Shown here one piece after another: positions 22,861-33,919 of a stretch of DNA of 64,000 nt. The stretch comes from Pollenia angustigena (taxonomy: Eukaryota > Arthropoda > Insecta > Diptera > Polleniidae): the NCBI GenBank assembly GCA_930367215.1, contig OV884057.1, positions 265,998,339 through 266,062,338 on the forward strand, given 5' to 3'. Every line of letters begins with the position of its first letter. Within the stretch, counting starts at the first letter, position 1. The position numbers and the translations under genes are program-made. The notes beneath the pieces were generated by a model, which ran no database searches, was not told the DNA's origin, and was given only the letters and a program-made list of their open reading frames with translations.

Positions 22861-23139
22861 TGCACTTTCTGTACGGAATCAAATGTTTTTTTTATTATGT
22901 TTTTAAAAATATTTGACAGGTTTTTTGTTAATTTTTAATAGAAGCTTAAGCAAGCTTATGCATATTATATTTGGGCCTTAAGATTTAAGATAAGTAGCAA
23001 AGAAGAATTTAAGCAGTCCGTAAGTATAAATACAAATTAGTTTATAATATCGATGTTTAAGTTTCGATGCTTATTGTGAAAACATCGATTTTTTGAAATA
23101 TCGATGTTTTTTAGAACGATGTTACATCCCTAGACATAG

Positions 23140-23661
23140 CACCAAATGAAAATTTTTTGGATTAGCTAATTTGACTGCTGTCGAAGATCTTATTTAGTTC
23201 ATAATTTGCATCATAATTTAAAATTTTCTGCGGCCTTTGAAAGCTGACCCTCTTTCAATTATTTTTTTATCACGCACAGGGTAGTACAAAGGCTCACAAG
23301 TAAGTACCTACTATGAGTTTCACAACCGTCTTCGGCCAACTTTTTTAATTATTACCTTTTTAGTGAACCCTATTATTCAAAATTTTTAACTTTTAAATGT
23401 GTGGAAAGAACATAAAAATAAAAAAAAAAAACTTTATGAATAGTTAAAGTTATTATTGAGAATATCCAGAAAGTTCAAAATATATTGGAAAAACATTGAT
23501 TTTTTGTGTTTATATTTTTTTGTATAAAATTCGTTATTTAACTACATATATTGTTACGTTTCTGCCTTTTCTATAAATTTTTTTGTTAATTTCTTTTATA
23601 ATAAACCTCTTGAGTTTTTTCTTTCAACTTTAATAAACTACTTTCGAGTAATTTACAGTGG
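23140..23661. other. Spacer, no gene seen
   Basis: AT-rich. A TTGTTACGTTTCTGCC at 23562 hints at a very short LTR-like scrap, too short to support. Confidence 0.4.
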
Positions 23662-23670
23662 AGCTGAAGT

Positions 23671-24229
23671 GGTGCCGTGTAATAAAGCCATATGACTTTT
23701 TTCCATGTAAGGAGTGAAATAAAGCCATACATGGCTTTATTTCCCATTTAAATTTTTTTTTTTTAATATAATTCTAATTTATTTAAAAATTGTTTTGTCG
23801 TAAAACTTCTAAAGTCTGACTTGTTTCCGGCCGAAGGCCGGCTATGCAGAGAAGTTTTAGTTAGCGAACCCGTATTTGTTATATCATAGAGGAGAAAATC
23901 CCAGCGCCCGTCCGAAGGCCGACTATACTTTGGAGTTTGTAAGCATGTTGTTGAGGGCCCACCGCCCGCGCCACGATCGCCCGCGGGACGTACTCCCCCT
24001 TCCACCTACTGTACCATATTTTCAACACTTGACAATGGCAACTCATTCTTTTGGCAATTTGTAACCATAACAATTACACTGTTATGGCGTTATTTCCACT
24101 TTGGTTACTAAGCGATTATGGTGTTATTGCACTTGGATGATGGTTATAAAGCCATATGGCTTTATATCTCAATTCATTGAGAAATAAGGCCATATGGCTT
24201 TATTTCCTATGGCTTTATTACACGTCACC
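23671..24229. mobile_element. MULE-like non-autonomous element, 9-bp target duplication
   Basis: Ends GGTGCCGTGTAATAAAGCCAT and, in complement at the right, GGTGACGTGTAATAAAGCCAT. Flanks are AGCTGAAGT (23662-23670) and AGTTGAAGT (24230-24238), 8/9 identical. Nine-base targets suggest Mutator-like. GCCATATGGCTTTAT recurs at both subterminal regions. The interior (about 23820-23960) contains one copy of the 82-bp GC-rich unit found at 60386. Confidence 0.75.
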
Positions 24230-24238
24230 AGTTGAAGT

Positions 24239-24996
24239 ACAATTATGCATAACAATTTCAACATAAATTTGTACTTGAAGATTCTGCACAGTGGTTTTTG
24301 CACTAATAATATTTCTTAGATAACTAATTCTAAAACTAGTCGTTATATCACTTTGGTTAGTTTTAACCAAAAGAGTGAATTTTTTACTAAAATCCCAAGC
24401 AGTGGTCAACAACTTTCTAACGTCGCGACGTATTGGAAATCGGACAAAAAAATGTTAAGTTATTTGAATTTTCATTAAAATCGAGCCGAATCGAAATCAT
24501 CAAAAACCTAACAAACATCTCTCGAGTCTTAAAATGTTTAATGCAGAATCAAAGAATTTCTAAATATCTGTAATATTTGGTCATTCATTGAAAAAGAAAT
24601 AACGAATTTTTTATTCATGAAAAATACCATCTTTGGACTCTTTTTTGAACGCGGTTTAGCTCACGGGAGATTATCTAACTAGATCCAAAATATTTTTGGA
24701 ATCTTCATACAACATATCAAAGTTAGTTTTGAGGGGGTTCATCAACAACTTTTTTTGAGTCACTCTATATACATATATGTAAGTATATGTATGTAGATAA
24801 TACATACAATATAAAAATTTTAAAAACTTTGTAACTTCAAATCGTAAATGTTGTTATTCACACTTCAGGTATCAACAAAATGATAAAATATTCATTTGCT
24901 AATCTTTAAAATCATATATGAAGGCTTTGTTTTTTCTATCTCTATTTAATTTTTTCGCTCCACTGTTTTAAAAAATTGTATTTTTGTTTTATTCAA
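24239..24996. other. Spacer, no gene seen
   Basis: AT-rich sequence without identified features up to the Jockey target duplication. Confidence 0.5.
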
Positions 24997-25178
24997 TATT
25001 CAATTGGAGTTTCTTGTCAGCTGTGAAACGTAGAAGACGTTTTTTAGAAAGCTCTGGAAAATATTTAAAAAAAAATAAATTTGAATTTTCTGTCAAACTA
25101 AAAAAAAAAATTTTCAAATAAAAAATTTGTGTGAATACAAATATTTGAAAGCATTGATTGGGTTTTTAGGAAATCGTA

Positions 25179-26760
25179 ATGGAACGTGATCCATTACTAT
25201 CCCAGTCTGAAGGGCGTCCTCCTAATATTTCTAAGGGAGCTGTTTCAAAACAAAAGAAGGAAACTTTGATAATGAATAAAAATCTCTCTGGCTCCCGAGC
25301 AGGGGCACAAGTTGGTAATTCAGCAAACGATGTTTTAAAAGCAATAGATGTTAATAAAAACTCCCAGCTAGGGATGCAATTGCTTGATGCAGTGATGGCG
25401 CAGCCACCAACGTCAGTTCAATTAAAGGAGAATGCGCAAAAGTCAATGGGAAATAAAAACATTCGAATTTTGGAAAATATACAAATTCCTGATTTGCAAG
25501 TTGAAGAAGAAACTGAAAACTTAATGAATCATGAAGCCTGTTCAATATCTTCAATGGAAGATGATTTCAAAATGGCCAAGAACAAAAAGAGAACATATCA
25601 AGGTGACGTAAAAATTGATTTGTCAAAATGTAGTTTTAAGAAGTTAGATAAGTTAGCAAATAATGTAAACCGCACGAATAAATGTTCACTTTTAGGAGAT
25701 TTAGTTTTAGTTTTGATAAAACAAATTCTAAACAAAATAACTCCCAAATATCTGTAAAGACCAGGAATTCTTATTGTCCTCCAATATTTTTGAAAAATGT
25801 TAATGTAAAATCCTTGATTGACCAACTTAATTCCAAAAATGTTGAGTTTAAAATTAAAAACCAGTCAAAATTTAGTAGTAAATTATTTTTAAAAGATTTT
25901 TCTGCACATTCGGAAATGATGCAGCTGCTAAAGAAAAAGGAAATATCATACACTCCTACGGAGTATAAGCGACAGAAAGTAGTTTGTAGAGGTCTGTATT
26001 ACAAATCAGATGTTAATGATATTAAGTCTGAAATAGATATAATTGTCCTAGATACTGTTGAATCAGTTTCAAAATTTTCTACTGAGTATTCTAGGAAACA
26101 GGGTATTGAAACAGGTTTGTTTTTAGTTTTCCTTAAACCTAATCGTAAAGCAAGCAAGTTAATCGGCGTAAAATATATGCTTAATCAAGTTGTTTCATGG
26201 GAGCGGCCAAAGTCCCACAGTGTTGGAGGTGTCAAAAGTGGGGTCATTATTCAAGAAATTGCAGTCGTCCATTTTCTTGTGTTAAGTGCAGTGAGAAGCA
26301 TGCACTGGGCGAGTGTTCTTTTGTCCAGGAAGATAATGTTTTGCCTTTTTTTGTCAATTGTAATCAAAATGGACATACTTCAAATTACAGGGGTTGTCCT
26401 GTTTATAGAAACTATGTGTCATTTAGAAAAAAATCTAATCAGGAAACCAAGATTAGAAAACTGTCTGCATCAGATAATGTTGCTAGAGCAATAAATCCAT
26501 TTAGTGCTATTGTTAAAAACAAACCGTATGCTAGTTTATTTAATGTTTTAAATGACGTTCCAACTCAGACTAGGCTGGTAAAGACTGCTTTGGTACAGGA
26601 ATTTATGAAGCTTGCCAATGCTTTATGTGCTCCGGATCCTCTAATTTTAGAGGATAAAATTAATAATTTTATGGTAAACTACAAAACAATGACTAGAGAT
26701 CAGGCCAAGAAAGAGTGCTTGAATTTAATTAAAGATATTCAAAATGTCTATGGTCCGTAA
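25179..26760 (+). pseudogene. Jockey ORF1 (gag-like nucleic-acid-binding protein), frameshifted
   Basis: ATG 25179 opens a Gln/Asn/Ser-rich N-terminus. A frameshift near 25690 passes to the frame of 25682-26200, a domain with VKSLIDQLNSKNVEF and EISYTPTEYKRQKVVCRGL typical of Jockey ORF1 proteins. A second frameshift near 26200 leads to 26197-26760 with Cys-His knuckles: CWRCQKWGHYSRNC is a full CCHC, CVKCSEKHALGEC is next, and the third has lost its first Cys (FVNCNQNGHTSNYRGC). In the family ORF1p coats the element RNA. Its last codons overlap the ORF2 start, as in relatives. Confidence 0.88.
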
Positions 26761-29530
26761 TTCTTTAAATTTAATGACATTTAATGTTGGTTCTCTTGTC
26801 CATATTGGAAGGAGAATTTAACTGAATCGGTTACTGGATCAATTCAATGTTGATATAGCTTTTTTACAGGTAACGCGGGGACAAATGTAAATTTTGATAG
26901 ATATATTGTTGGAATATGTATTAGGAAAACAATTTCTTTCTCCAGGGAACATGTTCCTAGTCTTTCGTTTCCAAATTTATTCGTAGAAATTAGTGTGTCG
27001 ATTAATGGCAGTTTAAGGAAAATTCTTTGCGGTTCTGTTTATTTCAATTGTAACTCTAATCGTCAAAATATCGCTGGTGGCCTTTCCTCTATTTTAAACT
27101 TTTCAACCCGTTACGATGGTTTTATATTAGGCGGTGATCTAAATGCTAAGCACATTTCTTGGGGTGATGCTATCAATAATTTTAATGGAGAAGTGGTTTC
27201 AACTTGGCTACAGAACGAATCCATTTCTGTTACAAGAATTTGTGATTCGTATCCCACTTACCCTGGTGGTTCATCTCATTTGGATCATTTTATTGTGAGA
27301 AATTAAATAGTGGATAATTTGCATCAAAACTTCAAAACATGTACTCTTCCCACTTTCTCGGATCATCTACCATTAAGTCTTTCTATAACTTTGTTGAATT
27401 TTAATTTTATTTTAAAAACTCCTCACCATTTTGTTTCTTATAAAGACACAAATTGGAATTAGTTTAAAATGGATATAGGTAATGCTTTGCTGAACCACTA
27501 TCCACCGAAAATAGAAACTTATCTAATAATGAGATATATTTTTTTTTATAGAGGAGTACATACCAAAAAAATGGAAAGTAAAAATGAAAAATATATTGTA
27601 ACGGAAGAGGTTAGAAAGTTACTTAGAATAAAATACAATTGGCAAAGGGATTTAAAGAGAATATTTACTAGAACTTTAAACAGAAAACATCCTGAGTATT
27701 TGCTAATTTCTAAGCAAATTGATCTAATAAAAATTTTGATAAAGGAACAGATTGAAATAGAACAGGCAGATTTATTTAATGCCAAACTAAGGGAAATTAG
27801 ATCTGGTCCATGGGCTTATAAACAGATTTTTAAAATTATTGGAAATAAGAGTCGTCCCTTAATAAAGGAGGTTTCTGAAAATGGTGTAAAAATTTATCAG
27901 TTACATGATAAATTAAATGTTTTTAAGAATCATTTTATATCTGTTTATCGAGCTTCGCCTCCAAATAGAGATATTTCAGAGATGAATGGTACAATAAATA
28001 ATACAATTTTTAATGCTCTATATTGTATTCCATTGAGTGTTGAAACGACAGAAACGACTCCAAATTAATTAGTATCGATACCCGTTTAAACACCTCGAAA
28101 TTAATAAATAACACGAGTCTTGTGGATTAGACAATATATCGAACTTCTTGATTAGAAAATTTCCTATTAAGGCTTTTGAATATTTGACAATATTATTCAA
28201 CAATTGTTTGAATAATTGCTATTTCCCACTTGATTGGAAAGTTGCGAAGATTATTCCAATCCCGAAAGAGAAAGGTAATTCTGACGTAAACAATTTTAGA
28301 CCAATTTCGCTACTCTCAAATCTAGGAAAGCTATTTGAAAGAATTATAAGAGCATTTTCTCTATTTAAGTTTGGATAGTGCAAACATTCCTCAGAGTCAA
28401 TTTGGGTTTAAGAGGGGTAGTTCCACTGTTCATGCGCCTTTGAAATTTCATAACGATGTAGTCCAGAATTTAAGAAAAGGCCAATGTACTGTTGCAGTCT
28501 CTCTTGACATCGAAAAAGCTTTTGATAAGGCTTATCATGACGGTTTATTATATAAAATGATAAACATTGGCTTTGAGTCTTCAATAATTAAACTCTTTCG
28601 AAGCTTTTTCGATGACAGGAGATTTTGCGTGCAAATTGATAATGAGTGTTCATCACAGGGTGAGGTCTTTTGCGGTGTTCCACAGGGCTCTGTATTGGCG
28701 CCACATTTGTATAATATTTTTATTAATGATTTTCCTCATGAATATAATAACTCTAGGGCGATACTTTATGCCGACGATTCGCTTCTTTATGCTCACGACG
28801 AGTCTCCGCTGGTTGCGCTCCAAAATGTTTCATCGCACCTTAAACATGTCGATGAATTTTATTCTCATTGGGGAATAAAAATGAACGCTTCAAAGAGTAA
28901 TGCAATTTGTGTACGTAATGCTTCCTGAAAGTGTAAATACACTGTTGGTCCAGAGAGCAAAAATTTAAAACTATTTCTAAATGGTACTGAAATTAAATTT
29001 AAGGACAGGATGAAGTACCTTGGAGTCAACTTCAACAAGCTTTGAAAATTTAATAATCACGTTTCTTATAATTAAGCCAAGGCTAATCGTGTAAAAGGGG
29101 CATTTGCAAGGCTTTTTAATAGTAAGTTTTTACCAATAAAGACAAAACTACTTTTGTACAAAGTAAGTATAAGATCAATAATTCTCTATGCTTTTCCAAT
29201 ATGGTTAAGTATCTCAAAAACAGCGATGAGGAAAATGAAAGTTTTTGAAAGGCATATTTTGAGGAAATGCATAGAAAAAAATTACAAGTCGATAAATAAA
29301 AGATTTTTAAATAAATTTGTTTACGAAAATGCCAACATTACTCCAATTTCTTTTTACGCTTTAAGTTTAATGATGAATTTTGTGAAATGGCTCTCATACT
29401 TTTAGGGCAGTGTAATTCAGGTCCTTTTATCAACTGAACAAGGAATTAATTGGTCAAATACCAATTATCTTTCAATAATTGGGATTTTACAGGAACAAAT
29501 TAGTAGATTTCCTGGTCCAAACTTTTATTC
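26750..29530 (+). pseudogene. Jockey ORF2 (endonuclease and reverse transcriptase), decayed
   Basis: Probable start ATG 26744 or 26750, overlapping the ORF1 stop. The endonuclease begins LMTFNVGSL, has an early stop, and resumes at 26950-27306 with GGDLNAKHISWGD (catalytic Asp/Asn) and SHLDHFIV (SDH-like end). The linker is 27469-28068. RT is in two frames: 28148-28378 with NNFRPISLLSNLGKLFERII, and 28371-28928 with SLDIEKAFDKAYHDGLL, GVPQGSVLAPHLYNIFINDF and the catalytic YADDSLLY. The C-terminal part continues at 29154-29405. Several stops and frame breaks remove function, though the catalytic RT motif is preserved. Confidence 0.9.
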
Positions 29531-29843
29531 ACGTACTACTCCCGGCATTCACAGGGACTAATTTTTTTGTTATTTTTGTTTTCTTTTTTTATTCCTATTT
29601 TAAGTTTTAGTTTTAAGGTTTAGGTTTAAGTATATTAATAGTAGATAAAACTCTACGTCCAAAAGTAAGAGCGGGGAGCAAGCACTGTTTGTATTTAAAT
29701 ATTTTTGTAATCAATTTTGTAATTTGATTATTTCTACTAAATGTCGCTAAGCAAGATGCATATACTCAAATGTATACAATTGTAATTAAGTTATTTAAAA
29801 GTCTCAATAAAGTTAACGAACTAACTAAAAAAAATATTCAATT

Positions 29844-30142
29844 AATATATAGCCCAAAAGTATGCAATAGTTTTTTTTTGTTCAAAAAATTGTATGGAAT
29901 TAGTTAACTTTAATGAGATTTCCTTTTTTTTCGTAATATGAAGTGCATGACTTTGGGCAAAACTGGGAGACACGGATCTTTTTTTTTTGGTCTTTTATCA
30001 CGTAGTGGTGTTTGTATATGGTTATTTTTCCATGACTTAAAAAATTACACACAGTGTTATAATAAAAAAGAATAATAATTAGTTAAAAAAATAAAATAAA
30101 AAAAGGGTAAATTAAAAGGCGTAAATATGTTTAAAATATATA
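29844..30142. other. Spacer, no gene seen
   Basis: AT-rich with T runs. Nothing identified. Confidence 0.45.
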
Positions 30143-32117
30143 CCGTCGAACAGAGGAGTATTTGGCCTGAAAAGCTGGCCAAAAACGCAAAACTGAATTT
30201 TAAGAAATCTTAAGAACTAAGTACGCAGCTCGACAGACAACAATATTTTACATTATATTGTAAATTTTGAAGACTTTTAGTTGCCATTTGTAGCTCTGAG
30301 ACCCTGCTAAAGTCAGGAAAGTGAAGAAAATTATATGAGATTTAAATGTTTTTTTTCGGTTTCTGGATGTTTATATGATTTTTTTTTTTTTGGCGGCTAA
30401 ACGAATAAAGGTTTAACAAAGATTTTTTTTTTCGCTGAAAGGTTTGATCAAAAGTTATTTAAAACAAAAATTTAAAATATGTTGAATATTCATGTTGAAA
30501 CAATTTGTTCAAAAGCTAAAAAAAAACATATTATACACTTTTTTTTTGCAAAAAAAGGAAAAGAAGAGGTTTTTAAAAGTGAGGTTAGCATGTCTGCGAA
30601 TTATGTTTGATACCACAATAAAATTTGGAATCTCTTATTTTAGAAACCAAAAAAAAGTGTGCGCAAGTTTGCGCCATTATTTGTGACGATATTTTTAAAT
30701 TTTCACATTTCGTCTATTTTTGCTCTTCGGGCACTTTTTCTTATACCTTTATATCGTCATAAACTTTTATGTATTTTGAATTATTGATTTCAACTGTTAT
30801 TCACATCACTTTTAACACTTCACAATATTAATACCTGCCTATATGTAATTATAAATTGCAAAAATTCTTAATTATCCGTAATAGTTTTAAGGGAATGTCC
30901 CACACATCCCCATAGAAAATTTTTTTTTTTTTGAAAAATAGCTTTTTCCAAAAAGAAATCGAATTTTTTGAATAAAATTGTTTAGTAAGGTAGTTCTTTT
31001 GGACTTTATATTTTTTAACAACTCAAAATTTTTTTTACATTAAAAAAAATTTTCACCCAAGTAAAAAATTTTCAAGTCGAGAGGCGCGGATTAGGATTTT
31101 ATTTTAGACCCATGGTTTCTTCGGAGAATTTTCTTAGAATTTTATGTAGATTACGTTTTTGCTATACGATTTTTAATTTTTTTTTTTTTTTTTTTCATCC
31201 ATACAAATCAACCCGCCCTAATGTACATACAGTCTGTCAAGAATGAGTTTAAACCTTTAAAATCAACATTTGTTAATTGAGTTTTGCGATTTATACCAAC
31301 TTTTATTCCTTAAGCTTCGTACGGACGATGGTCAGATCTTACAATATTGGTAAGCAGCGTTGCTTAAATTGCATTAAAATTGGCTAAAATGTCTTACAAC
31401 TGTGTGAACATTGTAAGCTCATTTGTATTTGCAGATGTGCAAAATTAATGCATCTGACAATGGAGCATTGTCAGAAAAATTTTGCTGTTGGCAACGCCTG
31501 CTTACAATATTGTAAGATCAGACCATCGTCTGTAGGAAGCTTTAGGAATGTGGCTTTTAGAAAAATCTTAAAAATTTAAACTTTTTGGTTCTTGAATTTT
31601 TTTATTGCATGTTGAAAACAAAAAATTTGACGCATTTTGCATGTAAATTTTTTTTTTCGCCCTTAAATTTTTAATAACTCCAAAATAGATATAAAATAAT
31701 TGTATGGTTAGTTTAAGCAGAATTTTCCGGTGCATCTTCTGATCCTCCTACTATTAAAATCGGGGAATACGTTTTCAAGTCATGGCAAAATATATAAGGC
31801 AACCCAACGATTTAGGGGGTGAAGTATGCCACGCCTTTAAAAGAAAATCCTTACGTACTAGAGAAAAACGGAAAACAGATTTGAATTAAGGGCATCAAAA
31901 TCCATATAATCCACATACTTTTATTTCTAGGGTAGAGAAAAATTTTTTTGTTGCGCAGTGTACTTTTGTTGCGCAGTGTAATTTTTTCAAAATCTTCCAC
32001 TAGACTTTTTATATCATACTACACCTAAAACTATCAAAAAACTAAAACTTTTAATTCAAAAAACACGTTTAATAATTGTGGCCAGCTTTTCAGGCCAAAT
32101 ACTCCTCTGTGCGTCGG
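30143..32117. mobile_element. Inverted-repeat element with AGAGGAGTATTTGGCC arms
   Basis: CAGAGGAGTATTTGGCCTGA and AAAGCTGGCC at 30151-30180 pair with GGCCAGCTTTTCAGGCCAAA at 32079-32098 and following bases. Outer bases are CCGTCG left and CGTCGG right. The 1.9 kb interior is AT-rich, with no transposase but with a nested MITE (31313-31541). The right boundary abuts another inverted-repeat element, so the true ends may be shared with 32509, where CCGACG is followed by ATATA as at the left flank. Confidence 0.65.
31313..31541. mobile_element. PIF/Harbinger-like MITE, TTA target
   Basis: Arms AGCTTCGTACGGACGATGGT...TCTTACAATATTGGTAAGCA, matched in complement at the right, with TTA on both sides (31310-31312, 31542-31544). 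229 bp. Confidence 0.85.
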
Positions 32118-32509
32118 CTTACTGCCTGTTTTTAGAAAATGAGAAGAAGTGAGTGAGTGAAAAATTATATTGAAAACAAAAACAAATTTTCGTTTTTTAT
32201 TATTGTTTTCAATATAATTTCTCACTCACTCACTTGCTATCATTTTCCAAAAACAGGCAGTTAGAGTGTAAACCTGCTAAATCCACTTTTTAAGTAAATT
32301 GAGATTTTAATGCCGTATGGTAGAGAAAGATATGCCTCGTCGACCAGCATGTAGTTTTTCTTCAATTTGAGTCCTGAAGTGTGTCAAATCAACAATATTT
32401 TTGGTTTTCCTCTCAGGCAGCAAATAGGAAGTAAATAAAAAGTTTTTTGTCTCTCCTTTTAAATTTGTTAAAAGGGAGTTAGCAGGTTTACACCACTCTA
32501 AGCCGACGA
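32111..32509. mobile_element. CGTCGGCTTAGAGTG inverted-repeat element, split by a MITE
   Basis: The left arm CGTCGGCTTA...TTAGAGTGTAAACCTGCTAA is interrupted by the hairpin MITE 32122-32260. The right arm at 32478-32508 is TTAGCAGGTTTACACCACTC then TAAGCCGACG. About 260 bp without the insertion. Confidence 0.65.
32122..32260. mobile_element. Fold-back MITE, TTA target
   Basis: Almost its whole 139 bp is a hairpin: CTGCCTGTTTTTAGAAAATG and GTGAGTGAGTG on the left pair with the complement on the right. TTA on both sides (32119-32121, 32261-32263). Confidence 0.85.
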
Positions 32510-32573
32510 TATAAATTTATTTAAAAAATGTAAAAAAGTCAAAAAATAAAAAAAATTAAAAAAAATCTAAAAT

Positions 32574-32647
32574 AGTGGGACTCGAACCCCTAAACCAACA
32601 GAAAGCTGTTCGGAACACACCGTCTTGACCATTCGACCATCGTGAGA
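32574..32647 (-). pseudogene. tRNA-like sequence (pseudo-tRNA or SINE head)
   Basis: On the minus strand GGTTCGAGTCC is a perfect internal B box, and TGGTCGAATGGTCAAGACGG about 40 nt upstream is a good A box, the arrangement of a type II (long variable arm) tRNA. Acceptor pairing is poor, and the best anticodon loop fold leaves a mismatch, so I do not assign an amino acid. It is likely a decayed tRNA gene or the head of a tRNA-derived SINE. Confidence 0.5.
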
Positions 32648-32649
32648 CA

Positions 32650-33018
32650 TAGACAACAGTTGCTGATATGAGTATGTGATATCAATTATTTTTAATAGTA
32701 AATTGAAGTGCATATGTGTTTGTTGTTTGTGTATAATACAGAAGGTAATATAAAAAGAAGTTCACCACAAATATTTTTAATGAAAAAAAAACTACAAACA
32801 AAAAAACAACACACAACTATTTTACAGGGCTACCATTAAACATTTTTAAACGTAAACTGTCGTTTTGGTTAATAAAAGGCGCAACCCAATTGAATGTTTT
32901 TTTATTTATCAATAATGTAACATAAACATACCAAACAATTGCTAAAATTGTGTATGCTCTTAAATCAATTTTGTGCAAAAATATTATATGTATTTGAATA
33001 TATTTTTCTATAAATTGT
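32650..33018. other. Spacer, no gene seen
   Basis: AT-rich, nothing identified. Confidence 0.45.
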
Positions 33019-33026
33019 CTACAAAG

Positions 33027-33786
33027 TAGGCAAAATTAAAAAATATATCGATATATATCGAATGAATATTTTTTAAGAGTATCGATATTTATTATTTCAA
33101 AAATATCGAGTTTTGATATATCGAACGTATTGCCAAATTAAAAAATTTAATATATGTATATAAGTTAACGACACAAAAGTTGTTAACCTTTTTTTATAAT
33201 TATTTTTTGCAACATCAGTTCTACTATTTTTAATATGACCCAAATTGTAAATTCGATTTATGCTGACACTATGTTGCAATAAATCGAACAAAGAAATAAA
33301 ATAAACAAAAATTTAAATATTCGATTTATGATGACACTATGTTTGCAATAAATCGAACAAAGAATAAAAAACCAAAAGTTGAAATTGATGACTCTTGCTT
33401 TTAATTCTTGCTTTAGATTTAAGTTAAGTTTGATTTAAAAAGAATTGTTATCAGACTGTTGGAACGAACAGTTCAATAAAAAATGTTTTAAGTTTCAATA
33501 AAAAATGTTTTAAGTTTCAATAAAAAATGTTTTAAGTTTCAATAAAAAAAAAAAAAATCTTAAATGTGTAAAGTAAAATAAATAAGTGTTTTAATAACTG
33601 GCGCCCCAGCAAAATAAAAGGACACTTATAGCATAAAAATTGAATGCCAATTTTTAAATACATATTGTTTGAAAAACGGCTTAAATTTTGAGTTTTTTAA
33701 TGAAAACTGACTTTAAAAATATCGAATTCGATAGTTTTTTAAAAATATCGATATTTTGATATATCGACATTTTTTGCCCATTGCTA
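33027..33786. mobile_element. hAT-type MITE with perfect CTACAAAG target duplication
   Basis: CTACAAAG at 33019-33026 and 33787-33794. Both subterminal regions hold TATATCGA/TCGATATA motifs, and the ends are weakly inverted (TAGGCAAAATTAAAAAAT against TAGCAATGGGCAAAAAAT). The interior has a duplicated block (ATTCGATTTATG...CAATAAATCGAACAAAG at 33252 and 33320), three 22-bp repeats (CAATAAAAAATGTTTTAAGTTT at 33473-33545) and TGGCGCCCC at 33599. Confidence 0.8.
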
Positions 33787-33919
33787 CTACAAAGATGACT
33801 TTTATGTTATTAATGTCAGCAATAAAAAGGCAATGATTGCTTTTAATATTATGACGACAGACTAGATCACTGTTCGTTATATTAGCGGTTTTTTGTTAAA
33901 AAAAAAAAATAGTCGTAAA

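Larger units (their letters stand above)
19872..23137 (-). mobile_element. Decayed hAT element with AACATCGAT subterminal arrays
   Basis: The right end at 23137 reads, in complement, TAGGGATGTAACATCG, a hAT-like terminus. It is followed inward by repeated AACATCGAT/TCGATGTTT motifs (23050-23125). The left end near 19872 has GGTAACGTTTAGAAAACATC with a matching array (19880-19935). Between them is a minus-strand hAT transposase pseudogene and a nested hAT MITE (20131-20839). The left terminus is too decayed to place exactly. Confidence 0.7.
25006..29834 (+). mobile_element. Full-length, decayed Jockey-clade LINE
   Basis: 4.8 kb non-LTR retrotransposon bounded by TATTCAATT on both sides (24997-25005 and 29835-29843). 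Order: short 5' region, zinc-knuckle ORF1, ORF2 with endonuclease and RT, 3' UTR with AATAAA near 29806 and an A-rich tail. The complete ends show it inserted as a full-length copy. The coding regions have since decayed. Confidence 0.92.

Noticed and set aside
33599..33612. TGGCGCCCC as a functional primer-binding site
   Set aside because: No LTR pair or gag-pol sequence accompanies it and it lies within a MITE.
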